Positions 12,388 through 24,407 of a stretch of 64,000 nt of DNA are shown in pieces. The DNA lies in contig JAJIRX010000221.1 in assembly GCA_023853785.1 (NCBI GenBank), positions 124,001-188,000 on the forward strand, written 5' to 3'. Both the position numbers and the translations under genes were made by a program. The stretch is from Psilocybe azurescens (taxonomy: Eukaryota > Basidiomycota > Agaricomycetes > Agaricales > Agrocybaceae). The notes below the pieces were generated by a model. It worked only from the letters and a program-made list of their open reading frames with translations. It searched no databases and was not told where the DNA came from. Position 1 is the first letter of the stretch. Each line of letters begins with the position of its first letter.

Positions 12388-15300
12388 TTGTTTCCGCTCC
12401 GCATCGGTGCTTCCACTCCGATCCATCCCTACCTACCCTTTTCTTTTTATTTCCCGAACCTCACGTGAAACATTGGCGACACCAAAAACTTCCCATCAGC
12501 ATAGACGACCGCCATACGAACGACAAGTGGCTAGCCCACATAGAAGACGTCATAAATCCAAAATTTTCTGTAATTTTATTGTTCTATCATCATGACGTTC
12601 GCGAACCTCGATGGGGAGCGATCAAGACCATTCTAATGATCATTGTAGAAAATTTCGAACGCGCCTTGGCGCACATCATACTATACGCTCTTCACGTTTT
12701 TGTGGCAGATCCACCCTGCCCAATTGTACTTGCGGTACAACTAGAAATATTCTTCCTACATGTTCGGGGTTATTCGGATTGTGACTCTAGTGTAGTGTAT
12801 ACATATGTTGTCAATCAAAATTTGTGTGTTTTGCAACTGGATTTCTGAGTCTTCTAGTTCTTGCACTTCAGTGTGATCCTCGGAGAGTCGAGCCGACTCA
12901 ATGTTGGTAGACCCGTAGACTAGGGCTGACACTCAAAATTCCCATACAATTGTACCGGCCTTTAGATACCAATGCGCCGTGATCGGAGCGCTCGGCCGTT
13001 GCGCATGCCACTTGCGCACGGATGACCGAGCAAGCACAAAAAAGCAAGGGCGGTTCAACGCGGCTACAAAAGTATGTCATGATTATTAATCGATAGAAAG
13101 AAAATTTTCTGGCCGCTCCCCATCTACGAACCTTCGCAGTTTGGATAATTGGAGCATGGAAACCTTCTGCCTTCTATAATGCGTACGAAATGAAATCAAG
13201 CACGGGTAGCCCGGAGCGGACGTATAGCGGACGTGTTCTCACTTTTACACAAGACCAGAACGTTTATGAACTAGTTGTGAGAGTGTAAGTTGGCTTGTCG
13301 TTTACAACTATTCTGGAATGATTAAAGCTTGCAGGATAGCTGGAATGTACGAGTATGCTGTGTGAATCAATTGTGAAAATGAACAGGCATCATGAAATCT
13401 ATTCCAAGAGGCAGGTAGAAACGAGTACTCCGCCAGCTCGCAACGGTCGTTATTTGTTCAGCGGACTTTTTGTTGCTTTAAAACGCTCACGACACTTTGG
13501 ATGAATAATACTCGTTTTTATTCTGGTTCTCCGGGAACGGATTTTGTTGTCGTGAGAATGAGAAAAGGCAAAGTACTAGCCGACAATGTGGCGCAGTTGA
13601 CCCGATTTTTATTTCTATCAGAAAGGTTGCGCATGTAAATGCGTTCCATCCAACTTCCTATGAGAACGGAGAGAGGGGGTATAGTAATGACAAAGGTCGT
13701 CCTCCCAATTTGATGAGTTGAGTGTCGTAACTGGAGTCATTTTCGTACTTACGACTTTGTGTTCTTTATGTTGTAAGCTCCTAGAAACGAGGCAGCACCA
13801 GGAATCTTGGCGCGAGTGTCTTGTAATACAAGCCGAGAAGATCCGAACAGTTCAATAAAGACCCCACACCATGTAAGTAGTAACGTACCTCCCCCTGAAT
13901 GCTAATAAAAATTTGCGCGAACATGGATGCTACGAGCAGATATGGAAGCATTTCGAAGCGTCAGACGTTCTCGCGAGCTAGTTGAGGATCCGACAGAGAC
14001 GGCGACCACGTCGTTATACCTATAACACTCGAATAGACTCTGAAAAATGTATGCCATACCTGCATACCTAAGCATCCTATGAAAGACTTGAGCTGACGAA
14101 AGAGAGGGACCCCCGATACGAGGACATCAGAATTGAGACTCATGTGAATTTTTGCGGTCCCACGTATCGATAAATAGATGGCAATGACAAATGGCTTGCA
14201 GCGTGAAGGACAGCAGAATGTGTTGTAGGTAATGATTGATGTTAAAGGAACGACCCGTTATACGAGATGTTGAAGTTAGGGCGGGAATGAAGACAAGAAC
14301 ACAGCCCTATCGCAACTTCATTTTGTGGCAACAATCATCTGTGAGAGTCATTTTTGATTCTCAAGAAAGACCCTGAAGATTTGAACCATCGACCTAAATC
14401 ATATATAGAGATAAACTCACTTAATATGTTCTGACGTTAATTATAACAGCAAAAAGCCGAATAGATGGTTGTCAAAGCTGTATGAACCAGTCGATGTCGA
14501 CGCCCAGGGTGATAACGATAGGTGGCATCAAATGTATGTACAAAGTGTCGGAGACAAGGTGACGACCGCTGGTCAGTGATTGATAGCACAAAATATTTGA
14601 AGCCGACAGCGGACTTCGAGTCGCCTGGAAAGCTGAAGAGGAACTGTAGATAGATTCCATAAGGTGAGGTAAGATTATCGGACGCAAGTTCAGTTCTCGC
14701 GATACCCCCTGCTTTCAAACTCCCAATACTCAGCAGGTATTGAACATCTATGTGCGACTGCAGGTTTGGTTACGTCTAGAATCGTGATGTAGGCTGCCGT
14801 GCTGTGGGATTGACGCTCCAGAATGCGTGTTGAGAAGAAAGAGTTGAAACAACTTAGGACTCGTCAGGTTGGTCTGAGCAAGTTTAAATATTCGCATCAC
14901 GTGCAAAAATCACGAGAATAAGACAATGGATAGGGGTGCAAATATGGCTGAAGTGTGGGGCGCCACACAACAGTCGTAGATTACATGCCGGCGTATTTGA
15001 AGGAGTAGCTATGCAATGATAATCGAAAAAAAAGCTAAGAGGCTCACGACTACATCCGTTTTTCCAGTGCTCCGAGACCCATCTTCCTGTACCCCCGTCC
15101 GCTGCTCCGAGGTGAGTGCCGAAGGTGTCATTCTCCATTTGACACCGAAATGCCATTTTAGACACTAAGAATTGAGAAGATTCTATGCGTAACATCATTG
15201 GAGAAATTTTCAGAGCACCAGAATCTCAACATCTACAAATCAACGCGCTTGGCCAGGCTTTTATTAGACAGAATGCGCATCAAAGAAGCGTAAAGGGGTC

Positions 15301-15750
15301 CACAACAAGCATCCACCCTGCTTTAGAGTAAGTTTATCTCCCGGTTCTGCCAAATTGGTAGTGACTCACAGCTATCGCGATGAAAGGAACCATATATTTA
15401 TTCAATGGACCACTTAAAACTGTTAAATACCACATTATGATACACCCTCAAAGCATGTCTAACGGGCTGCTTTCGTTCGCTGCCTTAAAGTTCTCAAGCA
15501 CAATCGAAGTTCAAAGGTTCATGATTCAGTTGGACTTTCGGACCCATTTAGCGGCATGGCCATTGTCTGTGATTATATTTTAGCGCCAGTAACAAATAGC
15601 GCTTTCGGTGTTGAACCCACAAAATACTCTATCGAACTGCATCGTCCTCCGACACCATGGACAAGAACGAGTCTTGGCGCTCGTTCTGCCTCTGCTGCGA
15701 GCTCGACGAGGCCGCGCGGGGATGGAGGGCGTGACGATAGGCACGGGCAT
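12388..15750. other. Gene-poor region
   Basis: More than 3 kb downstream of the DPBB gene with no recognisable protein family on either strand. Open frames (for example + 12354-12848, - 14437-14718, - 14884-15198) are short, overlap each other in different frames and lack motifs. No tRNA-like cloverleaf was noticed. Confidence 0.5.
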
Positions 15751-15767
15751 GCACACGCCTTCTTCTC

Positions 15768-16190
15768 CACCACCACCACCACCACCGCCAACCCCAACGC
15801 CGAACGAAGGCACGGACGGAATGTGCATGCCTACGCGCACGACGGGAGGCAGCGACAACGGGAAGTACAGCAGCATCTTGTAGTCATACGCCCTACTATG
15901 CGCGCCGCCGCCGCCGTTGTCGACGGCCCCCGCGTTATCTCAATTTGCCGCACGGCCTGTGCAGCAAGCTGTAGACGCGCAAGCCCAACTGCAACGATAT
16001 CGCACCCAACGCCGGACGAGGGCACGGACTCAATGGGCATGCCCACCCACGCCAGGCGGCGGCGACAACGGGAAGTACGGCTGCGTCTCGTAGTTGTGCG
16101 CCTACTATGCGCGCCGCCGCACGGTTGCCGGCAGCCCACGCGTTATCTCAATTTGCCGCGCGACCTATGCGGCAGGCTATAGATGCAACG
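15768..16190. repeat. Tandem duplication with 212-bp period in a GC-rich island, with CCA microsatellite
   Basis: Two diverged direct copies lie about 212 bp apart: copy 1 about 15793-15981 and copy 2 about 16005-16185. Shared landmarks in order are CCCAACGCCG, GGCACGGAC, ATGC(C)CACGC, CGACAACGGGAAGTAC, TACTATGCGCGCCGCCGC and CGTTATCTCAATTTGCCGC. A run of CCA/CCG triplets (about 15768-15790) sits just upstream. GC content is far above the flanks. Long open frames on both strands here follow from the GC-rich, stop-poor composition, so no protein is called. Confidence 0.7.
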
Positions 16191-16199
16191 ATATCGCCA

Positions 16200-16834
16200 A
16201 CAAATGTCCAACATCGGTTAATAGAACAACATCCCCCGAATGTCTGCGTAGCCATTGACAAGAATCGTAGATTAAGCGCCTGTATATTACCGTGATATAT
16301 CTGGTCGGCCTTTACAGCAAGCATCGAGAAAAAGCAACCAAAGAATGCTTACGACTGAATCTACTCTCAACTTGAAACTTCATCGACCATCCTTCGGTAT
16401 TCTGGCTTGCTCTACATTTTCGGTGCATTGCTAACTTCCAAGATAAGATAAGGACCATGCAGGTTCCATCTATGCGAACCTGAATACTCCAATCTTTGAA
16501 ACTGTTCTTCGAACCCCACCTACACCTGAATGAACACAACGAGAAATCTCGAACTAAATAGGATCTAAATGTATTTGAAAGTGAGTAGACTGTAATACAT
16601 CGAAGACGGTGTTGAAAGTAATTAGACAATTGTAAGTATCTACGATATGCAGTAGAAGTCAAATATATATGATACAGAAAATCCACAAAGTAATGAGTAT
16701 GAGTACATAGTTCTGACAATGCACGTTCAGTGATCAGAAGAACAATTCAGCATGAATACCATTCCACTTCCACCGACACACACTTCCAAACAAACCCATC
16801 CACCCCACCCCTTCCCTTCCCCTTTTCCTCGACT
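16200..16834. other. Intergenic 3' of HUA1-like gene
   Basis: AT-rich stretch after the tandem repeat, presumably containing the 3' UTR of the minus-strand gene that follows. A 135-codon minus-strand frame at 16312-16719 has no motif. Nothing else seen. Confidence 0.45.
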
Positions 16835-18260
16835 TCAAAACGTCCGCCCAATGCCCCCACATACCGGACACGTAATCCGATCCAAAAGCAAAAGCTCGTA
16901 TTCCCCTTCCCATCACACCGCCAACACAGCCTGCCCCCAATCCGCGGGTCCCCCGCCATATACACCGCCGTGCCCGCGCCCGGCTGCGGCCGCGCGATCC
17001 CGGCGCCCAGCCGCGTCTGCGCGGGGTGCACGCCCGTCGGCGGCGTGTAGAACCCGCCGTGGTGGTCCGTCATGTACCCGCCCGCCGCGAAGTGCGCGGG
17101 CGGCGCGGAGAGGGAGAGCGCGGGCGGGATGGGCGGCGGCTTTGGCGGCGGCGGGTGCGGGAGCGCACGCTGGAAGTTCAGTGCTGGCGTGGACGAGGGG
17201 GCGGGGCCGGGGAGGTGGGGGAGGAGGAGGAGGGTGGGGAGAAGGAGTACACGAGCGGGCCGGTGAAGGGTCTCGCGTATTTGGACCAGCACTTCTTGCA
17301 CGGTCGCAGCGGGTCGGCGTCTTTGTATCCGATGTTATGGCCTTTGCAGGATAAAAATCAACGATTAAAGAAAGGAGGTAGATTAGTATTTTATCTTGAT
17401 ATCTATGCCGAGAGACAAGGAGCGCTGGGCGGTGTAGGACTGCGGACGTACATTTTGGACACTCGAAGCCTTTGGGGTATACGAGTAGCTTGCCGTCTTT
17501 GAGTAGTGGGTGGCCAATCGAAGGGTGGTTTGTGGGCCGGCCGTCGTTTGGGGTGGCGGATGCAGCAGACGACGTGGATGCGGATGCGGTGGTGATGTTG
17601 CTTGGCCGGCGGGGGGAGGGACGGAGGGGGAGACCCGGGTGGCGGCATGTACACCGCGTTTGCGTTCGTAGGCTCGTCGATGGCGCCCGCGGCGTAGAAG
17701 TCGCGGGCAAACTCGGACGAGCGGCGGGACATTGGGGAGGAAGGGTGTAGAGGAGGAGGAGGGCCGCTGGGAGGGCGATAACTCTGCGACGGACGTTGCT
17801 GCTGCGTCTGCTGCGGCTGTCGACCAGGGTAGGAAGACCACGGTTGCTGGGCCTGCGGAGGGGGAGAGTTCATGTTGTTTATGGCAGCATTGACGGAGTT
17901 CGTGAGGGAGTTCGTGAGTTGATGCAGCAGAGACCCAGCAGACCGATTCCTGGAAACTGCAGACCCAGAAAACGACGAGCTGCCCGTGGCCTGGGGTGAC
18001 AGATGTGGCCATCGCTGATGATTCTGACTGGGAGGACGAGGCGCAGGCTGAAAGGGTCTGGATGGACCTTGTTCTATGGTAGTCTCTCCCCTGTACACGG
18101 CAGGATTGGCAGTATACGGCGGTGGTTCCTCGAGATCACTGCCATCGAGGATTGAATCGGGTGGTCGGGAAGGAGCAGGGGAAGCTGCAGGAGGCGAGGG
18201 AGCTGCAGAGAAAGAAGGTGGCGGTGAAGCGTAGGTCTGAGGAGGCGCGGTGGAGGACAT
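16835..18260 (-). CDS. HUA1: HUA1-like proline-rich zinc-knuckle protein, frame-broken
   Basis: Homologue of yeast Hua1, a cytoplasmic protein linked to actin-patch assembly. The start at 18260 (MSSTAPPQTY) leads into a long Pro/Ser/Gln-rich region with PPPY (EEPPPYTANPAV). The conserved part follows: GHPLLKDGKLLVYPKGFECP, a GT-AG intron near 17343-17452, HNIGYKDADPLRPCKKCWSK and ARPFTGPL. A second linker ends in GDPRIGGRLCWRCDGKG and, in another frame, DRITCPVCGGIGRTF with a stop at 16835. Paired CxxC knuckles at both ends match the family. Three frame shifts are needed: near 17592-17630 (one base extra in a G run), near 17197-17201 (one short, unless an intron ends after AACTTCCAG), and at 16903-16906 (CCCC, one short). 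Identity is strong; intactness is unresolved. Confidence 0.78.
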
Positions 18261-18403
18261 GAACGTGAATGAAGGTTTGCTCTCTGTGTTGGTGCGGGTT
18301 AGGTCATTGACATTCGAGTCTCAGCCATAAATAGTTCCAATTTGGCTCCGACCTCGAAATTAAACCTTAACTTTCCCCTTCTCTCTTAGCGACTCCGACG
18401 ACC
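18261..18403. promoter_or_regulatory. 143-bp bidirectional promoter, HUA1-like / RPAP3-like
   Basis: Only 143 bp separate the divergent start codons at 18260 (-) and 18404 (+). The + side carries a pyrimidine stretch (CTTTCCCCTTCTCTCTTAG) just before the ATG, common at fungal transcription starts. Shared control is inferred. Confidence 0.5.
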
Positions 18404-20305
18404 ATGGCCGACCCAAAAGCCCTTGCATTTAAAGAAAAGGTATTTGAACTAACCCAGAATTGTTTCTGCTGCCTTTATACTCACACGCATTCTCCAGGGC
18501 AATACCGCGTTCAAAGCCGGAGATTTTCCTAGTGCAATCGGTCATTACACATCCGCCATCCTCGCAGATCGAAACGATGTTACCTTCCCTCTCAATCGCG
18601 CTGCCGCATATCTCAAGCTAGGCAAGTACGTCCCTGTTTTCTTTCTCATATATATGCCTTTTACCTCTGCTCCGTCGCGTGGCTTCGCTATGCACGCGCC
18701 CTACAAGATTCTATTTTCGAATCATTTTTCCCAGTTCAAAACTGATACTACGTATCCTATACAGATACGAAGACACAGAACGAGACTGTAACACCGTCCT
18801 AGCACTCTCTGCACCCAAACCCAATGTGAAAGCTTTGTTCAGAAGAGGCCAAGCCCGCGTCGGCATGGGCAAACTGCTGGAAGCCCAAAAGGTGCACATC
18901 ATCCCCCTGATCTACCGCCAACACAGTCCACTAACATACCAATCCTCCACTCTCAGACTTCTCCGACGTTCTCCTGCAGGAGCCCTCAAACGCTTCTGCC
19001 GCAGAGGAGCTCAAAACGGTGTCTACCCTCATCCAGAAAGAAAAAGCAAAGGCAGGTCTCCCGTTTCACACTCACTCTCGAACATCACTAAACTTAAGAC
19101 CATTTTATTCAGAAGTCTAAATCTAAATCCACCCCGGTGTCCATCCCCTCTCCCTCTCCCTCGACCACGAACGATCCCCCAGTGAAAAGGCGCCGCGTGC
19201 CCATTCGCATCGTCGGTGGCGCTGCCGACTCCAAGTCCGGTTCCACCTCCGCGTCAACCTCATCTACCGCCGTTCCCACCGCGCCCACTTCCACCTCCTC
19301 CAAAATCACCCCCGCCTCCGCAGAACGTGCAGCCCAGCCGCTGAACCCATCGTCGACAGCGAAGGGTGCTCCCAGCGGTGCAATCGACACGCTCCAGGCG
19401 GTGTCATCGCGCTCGCTCAAATCTACACCACCACCGCTACCACTCCCATCGTCTTCCGGCCCAGCACCGCCTCTGTCGTCTACAACCACGCCAACCCCAA
19501 CAGCACACCCACCCAAACCCGACTCGTCCTCGTCCTCACCCTCGTTCTCGTTCAAAGACGCCAAACAAGCGCGCGACGCCAAGTCCAAGAACGCGAACGC
19601 GAAAGTGAATGCGACCGCGAAGGCTCCCAGAGTCGGCGGGGGCATCTTCCGCGCGTCGGGCGCGAGCACGATCTTTGCTGCGCGTGGGAGCGCTGCTGCG
19701 TCTGGTGTTGCTGATGATGACAGGGACGAGGAGAGCGCGATGGAGGTGAGGATGGATATGACGCCTGCCCATCCTGCGCCTGCGCCTGTACAAGCGCAAA
19801 CAGCAGCTCCCGTGGGAACACCAGCACCAGCACCAGCACCACCGACGCGCAGCGCGCCATCGACGCTGTTCGAGTTCTCCAAAGCGTGGTACGGGATCAG
19901 AGATCCTTGGGAGAGATGGGCGTTCATCAACGTGAGCGGTCTACTGCTTGTGGTCCTCTGCTACTAACTAACCATCCCCCACCCACTATATACGCTGTAC
20001 AGACCATCGCCCCAGCGCAGCTCCCCGCGCTCTGCAAAACCTCGCTCGAGCCCCCGCTCCTCGCGTCCATCCTCGCCGTCTTCCGCGCTGTCCTCACATC
20101 CCCGCCCGCTCCCTCGTCGGGCAATGTCGCTCCTAGCATTAAATTGGAAGTCCAAGCGTACATGGAGCACCTCGCGCGCATCCCGCGGTTCGGCACGCTC
20201 GTGCTCTTCCTGAGCGGGCCGGAGAGGGCGGTCGCGCGGGAGGTGTGGCGGGGGTGGGCGTGGAGCGGCCGGGTGGTGTGTGGGCGCCTGTTGCTTAGTG
20301 TGTAG
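18404..20305 (+). CDS. RPAP3: RPAP3-like TPR co-chaperone
   Basis: N-terminal tetratricopeptide repeats and a C-terminal RPAP3_C domain, as in the R2TP-associated factor that helps HSP90 assemble RNA polymerase II and snoRNP complexes. TPR segment: EKGNTAFKAGDFPSAIGHYT, NRAAAYLKLGKYEDTERDC, KALFRRGQARVGMGKLLEAQ and DFSDVLLQEPSNASAAEELK. A Lys/Ser/Pro/Ala-rich linker of about 220 residues follows, then FEFSKAWYGIRDPWERWAFI, LEPPLLASILAVFRAV and LARIPRFGTLVLFLSGPE. Exons are 18404-18439, 18498-18625, 18765-18891, 18957-19055, 19099-19931 and 20003-20305. The exon 3/4 join is one base short at GG 18891-18892 for the TPR frame; an alternative acceptor at 18979 is in frame but deletes half a TPR helix. 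It has one compact TPR block; the animal protein has two. Confidence 0.85.
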
Positions 20306-20737
20306 TCGTAGTGGGTTGTGTAGTGTAGTGTGTGTGGGGGTGCTTATTCTAAATGTATTATCCACTTATTGAACCTTGACACAACGATTCCACACCAGCT
20401 TTTTTAGTGGACGCAGGAGGAATCAGTGCTCTGAATCCGGCAGTCCTTCACATAAAAATGGCACAATCCCATGTAGACCATTTACGTAGTAAATCTGAGT
20501 GTTACAAAACGCGTGGAGGCCGGAGCCTTGATTGCTAGTTGAACGTTGAAAACCCACCGCAGACGCGCCGGCAGGCCTCAGGGCCGGCCAGTGGGTGTGC
20601 GAAAGATGACAGGATCATAACAACTCCGACAACCTCTGGCGGACTTATAATCGCAATTCAAGCTGTCACTTGTAAGGGACCAACCACTATGCCACCGAGA
20701 GAGACGCGTTCGATTCTCGAAGTCGAAGCTCAAGTCG
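20306..20737. other. Intergenic
   Basis: Short spacer after the RPAP3-like gene. It contains a small open frame from about 20539 with no motif. Nothing else recognised. Confidence 0.4.
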
Positions 20738-21233
20738 ATGACGGAGGAGTCTGCCGTTTCGGTACACCAGTTCTTCTTCGATAAAACTCGTGGCAGCTTA
20801 CCCCTGGGACTGACGTTGACCCGTCGTAGCCCAAGGTATCTCTTTTGCTTAAAGTTCCTGCTGGATCAGGCTGGATCGAAGGCATCAACGATCTCAAAGA
20901 TTCTTTCGCCGACATAGCGCTTACGGACACATTGGCCGACGAACTGAAGGAACAAATAGATAACACCGATGTCGTCCACTTGGTCGTTACCTCGGACGGT
21001 TCTTATTCGTACACACCTGCTGCCAAAGAGGTACACGACTGACGATGTAGCTGCCGAGCTCCCTGAGATACGGCGTACGCTAGCATCCTCCTTGTCCTAT
21101 CAAAAACTTCTTTGACATTGCTCTACCGCAGGCTATCGCGAGATTGCGTCAAGCTCAGGACAGGCCCCTTCCGAGGCAGCCAAATGCGACAAGTACATTT
21201 GCTGCCAGGATCGTAAAAGTGAAGCACGTCTGA
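20738..21233 (+). CDS. Small spliced gene, unknown product
   Basis: Three exons join without breaking frame: MTEESAVS (from ATG 20738), then after a GTACAC...GTCGTAG intron PKVSLLLKVPAGSGWIEGIN and LADELKEQIDNTDVVHLVV, ending TPAAKE at 21033; then after a second GTACAC...CCGCAG intron, AIARLRQAQDRPLPRQ and KVKHV with a stop at 21231-21233. Total is about 113 residues. Two independent introns that each preserve the frame argue for a real gene. The protein is soluble, mildly acidic and has no signal peptide or known domain. The true start could lie further upstream. Confidence 0.42.
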
Positions 21234-22199
21234 ATCATCGCGCAAATCACGGGCATTGAAATCAGTGAAGAACAGAATACCGATGAATCCTACGCTGATG
21301 GCGACCGCCGTCCATATGTTTGTGGTCGATGAAATGACCCTCCCTCCGTTGATTATGAATCTCAAGCTCGAACCCGGGTGATAGCGACTGCGATCCTTCT
21401 ACCCAAACCGGTTTAATCCTGCGACAATTATAGATGCGAGTCTTCGCTTTATTTTCATCTCCACTATTCTTTGCCTCGATTTCTCCCAGCGATCTGGCGT
21501 ACGTGATAAATGCTGCTACCCTACGCTGACGCTTGCTGGAGGAGGCCTCTGGATGGGCGTTCTCGGTTGCATGTTCGCAGACAAACTAATTGCACAAAGA
21601 TTGAATGGCCTGCTCTGAATTGGGCGCTGCTCCACTGAGGAAGATGTTCGCGTCTACCATCTCGCGCGAGTGCTGAATGCCCCGAGTTCATGTATCCTCG
21701 AGCTCCGGGCTTCTATCCATACCCGACGTCGTTTATCAACCTCGAGAGCGGCCACCGCTGGAGGAGTCTCCATCGAGAGTGCGAGCCCACAGTTTTGTTT
21801 ATTTGTGCTTTCTATCAAAACACACCCACGCTCTATTAGCATAAACAACCGCGCTACGTCTCTACACGGTCTGGCTCTTTACTCTCAATACGAGAGGCTG
21901 CTATTAGGAGCCTGATCATTTCGGAGATTGCTGTCAAACTTGAAGATTTCTGTACGCATCGGGGTATCGACGGGCATTCTATACTCAGTTTGGATTGGAG
22001 CTCACCAAATTTTGGCGAAATGTACGCATCACCCCAGATCTGTCGACTCCGGTACGCACCAATGCGAACATTTATAGGCATAGTCTCCACTCCTCTATAG
22101 CTGTTGTGGACACATTCCAAAAAAGAAGCTAGTGCAAAATCAGATGAGACGCTATGGTTTATAAAGCCCATTTCATGTGATGTTCCTCTCGTAACTGCA
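21234..22199. other. Intergenic, P450 upstream region
   Basis: No family recognised on either strand. A + strand frame at 21433 starts MRVFALFSSPLFFASIS, signal-peptide-like, but stops after 31 codons and no clean exon follows. A minus-strand frame (21123-21365) has one hydrophobic stretch but no homology that I recognise. Confidence 0.4.
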
Positions 22200-24407
22200 A
22201 TGGCCCTCATGGATCTATCGTCTCTGTCTCCTCACCAAGCTCAAAGGGGAGCCCTTCTACTCGCTATAGGCATCTGTTGTTGGGCTTACTTGCGACCTCG
22301 TCGCTCTAAACTGCCATACCCACCTGGACCGCCTCCGAGGAGCCTCCTGGCAGGCAATTTGACCGACCTCCCACCAAAAGGGCATGGGAGACCTATAACA
22401 AATGGTCAGAGACATACAAAAGTGAGCAAAATCCCAAAAGTCAGCTTGACTATACCTACTCATCGCTCCCATTAGGTGATATCATTCATTTCCGAGTATT
22501 TGGGCAACATATGGTTGTCTTGAACACTCTTGACCTGGCGAGGGAACTGCTGGAAAAACGTTCTACTGTGTATTCGGACAGGCCGTACAATGCCATGATT
22601 GATCTGTAAGCCCCCGCCAGAGCAGGTTTCTGCCTTTTGATGGGTGTTAATGTGATGGTTGCTCAGTATGGAATGGGACATGGCGGTCGGATTCAAGCCT
22701 TATGGACCTGAATGGCGACACCATAGACGACTCTTCCAACAAGCATTCAGGGCAGGCGCAACAACACTTGGATATAGAGCCATTCAAACCGATAAAGTTA
22801 ACGACTTCCTTCACGCCCTCCTCGAGGATCCTGAGGAATTCAGATATCATTGCAAGGCGTAAGTGCTATCTAAGATCTTGTTCGGGTACTCCATGTAAAT
22901 TGATCTTACTCAGGTTATCTGCTGCCGTCATCATGCGCGTGATATACGGCTACGACTCGGCGCCAAAGGAAGACTACTTTGTAGATCTTTCGGAAGCAGC
23001 AATGGTCAAGATGTGTGATTCGTGGATTGCCCCTGGGGCAATGGTGGTTAATACTCTTCCTATTCTTCGTCATCTTCCCAGCTGGTTCCCTGGTGCTACT
23101 TTCAAAAAATACGCCATTGAGGGCCAGGAGTTGACTAGGAAAATTCGGGATGTCCCCTTCGCATTTGTTACCAAGAGCATTGTAAGTACAATTGCAAAGT
23201 TCATTGTTAACAAGCTCAGCCTAAACGATGTTTTCAGGCCGCAGGCACAGCGAAACATTCTGCAGTATCTGATATGATTGCAAATGACGAAGACCAGGAA
23301 ACTATCAAAGAAGTCGCTGCAGCAGGATATGGAGGTTTGTGTTTCTGTGTACGTCTTTCATAAGGTTATTAACAAAATATTACTCAAGCTGGCGCCGACA
23401 CGGTGAAGACATTTATCAATACCCATTTCTTACTTTTCAGTTCGCTCATCGGTTACTTTGCCGTAGACTATGGCCGCCTTGGCATGGTTCTTCTATGCGA
23501 TGATTCTCCATCCCGAGGTACAGAAGAAGGCTCATGAGGAACTCGATAGGGTTGTTGGAAACGGCCGACTTCCTACCTACGAAGACCGCGATTCCCTGCC
23601 ATACATCGATGCTGTTGTCAAAGAAGTTCTTCGCTGGAGGCCTATAGGACCTCTGGGTTTACCGCATGCCACCTCTTTTGACGATATCTACGATGGTTAT
23701 TTCATTCCTAAAGGTGCGACTTTGTAATCTCGCACGTTTTGTCATAACATCGTTCAATTAAATTCCACATTTGCTAGGCACTATTGTAATGGCCAATATT
23801 TGGTGCGATTTCCCTAGTTCTACCGATATTTACCATCTAATATTCAGAAATAACAGGGCAATTGCTAATGACAAGAACATCTACGAGAAACCAGAGATCT
23901 TCAACCCGGATCGCTATTTTGACAATGATGGAAAGTTGTCGGTGGAGGGCATTCATCCAGAAGTTTGGTCTTTCGGTTTCGGTAGACGGTGCATTAAATT
24001 TGGAATCGGCATCATTCTCTTCTTACTTTTTATTACACGATGTCCAGCATTTGCCCAGGTCGCCAGTTGGCACTCGACACGGTAAGCCAGCTCAATCTGT
24101 CCATCGGTAAATGTAACAGGGTAGCTAATATCCCTATTTTCGAACTAGGTATGGCTATCTATAGCTACTGTACTATCCACCTTCGATATCCTAAAGAAAA
24201 AGGACGCCAACGGGAATGTCATTCCTGTCGACGAAGACATTGAGGTTGCGGATGGGATTGTGAGGTATGCGTTCGATTGACTTGCATCAAGATGTCTTGA
24301 ATAACTTTGCTTTCCAATGCAGCCATGCTGCCGATTTCGCATGTGCAGTGACACCCAGATCCAACGCAGCCAGGCAGGTGATCACAGAGGCAGGCGAGAG
24401 TTCGTAG
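22200..24407 (+). CDS. Cytochrome P450, O-methylsterigmatocystin-oxidoreductase-like; one frame break
   Basis: Haem-thiolate monooxygenase anchored in the ER membrane; substrate unknown, family linked to secondary metabolism and detoxification. N-terminal anchor ([14 protein letters not shown]), then the proline hinge LPYPPGPPP, the C-helix [17 protein letters not shown], the I-helix [14 protein letters not shown], the K-helix EVLR, FNPDRYF in place of PERF, and the haem loop [14 protein letters not shown], with the Cys assembled across an intron. About ten exons and nine short GT-AG introns, all in phase. The single defect is in exon 1: AAAA at 22376-22379 must be AAAAA to pass from TDLPPK to [14 protein letters not shown]. 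All catalytic motifs are intact, so a base error is as likely as a young pseudogene. ATG 22200 is the first Met before the anchor. It ends GESS-stop at 24407. Confidence 0.88.

Noticed and set aside
12354..12848. 164-codon frame overlapping the 3' end of the DPBB gene
   Set aside because: It overlaps the DPBB 3' exon in another frame, then runs through AT-rich 3' sequence with no motif.
14370..14400. tRNA-like T-loop (GGTTCAAATC on the minus strand)
   Set aside because: The flanking stem does not pair and no acceptor stem or anticodon arm can be formed.
15556..16182. 208-codon plus-strand frame in the GC-rich repeat island
   Set aside because: Frames are open on both strands because of high GC; the sequence is a diverged tandem repeat and the translation is Arg/Pro/His-rich without motif.
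17026..17502. Long plus-strand frames across the HUA1-like gene
   Set aside because: They are antisense shadows of a very GC-rich, stop-poor proline-repeat gene; the minus strand carries the conserved zinc-knuckle motifs.
19109..19930. 273-codon minus-strand frame opposite the RPAP3-like linker
   Set aside because: Antisense of the Ser/Pro/Ala-rich linker; the sense strand continues into the conserved RPAP3_C domain.
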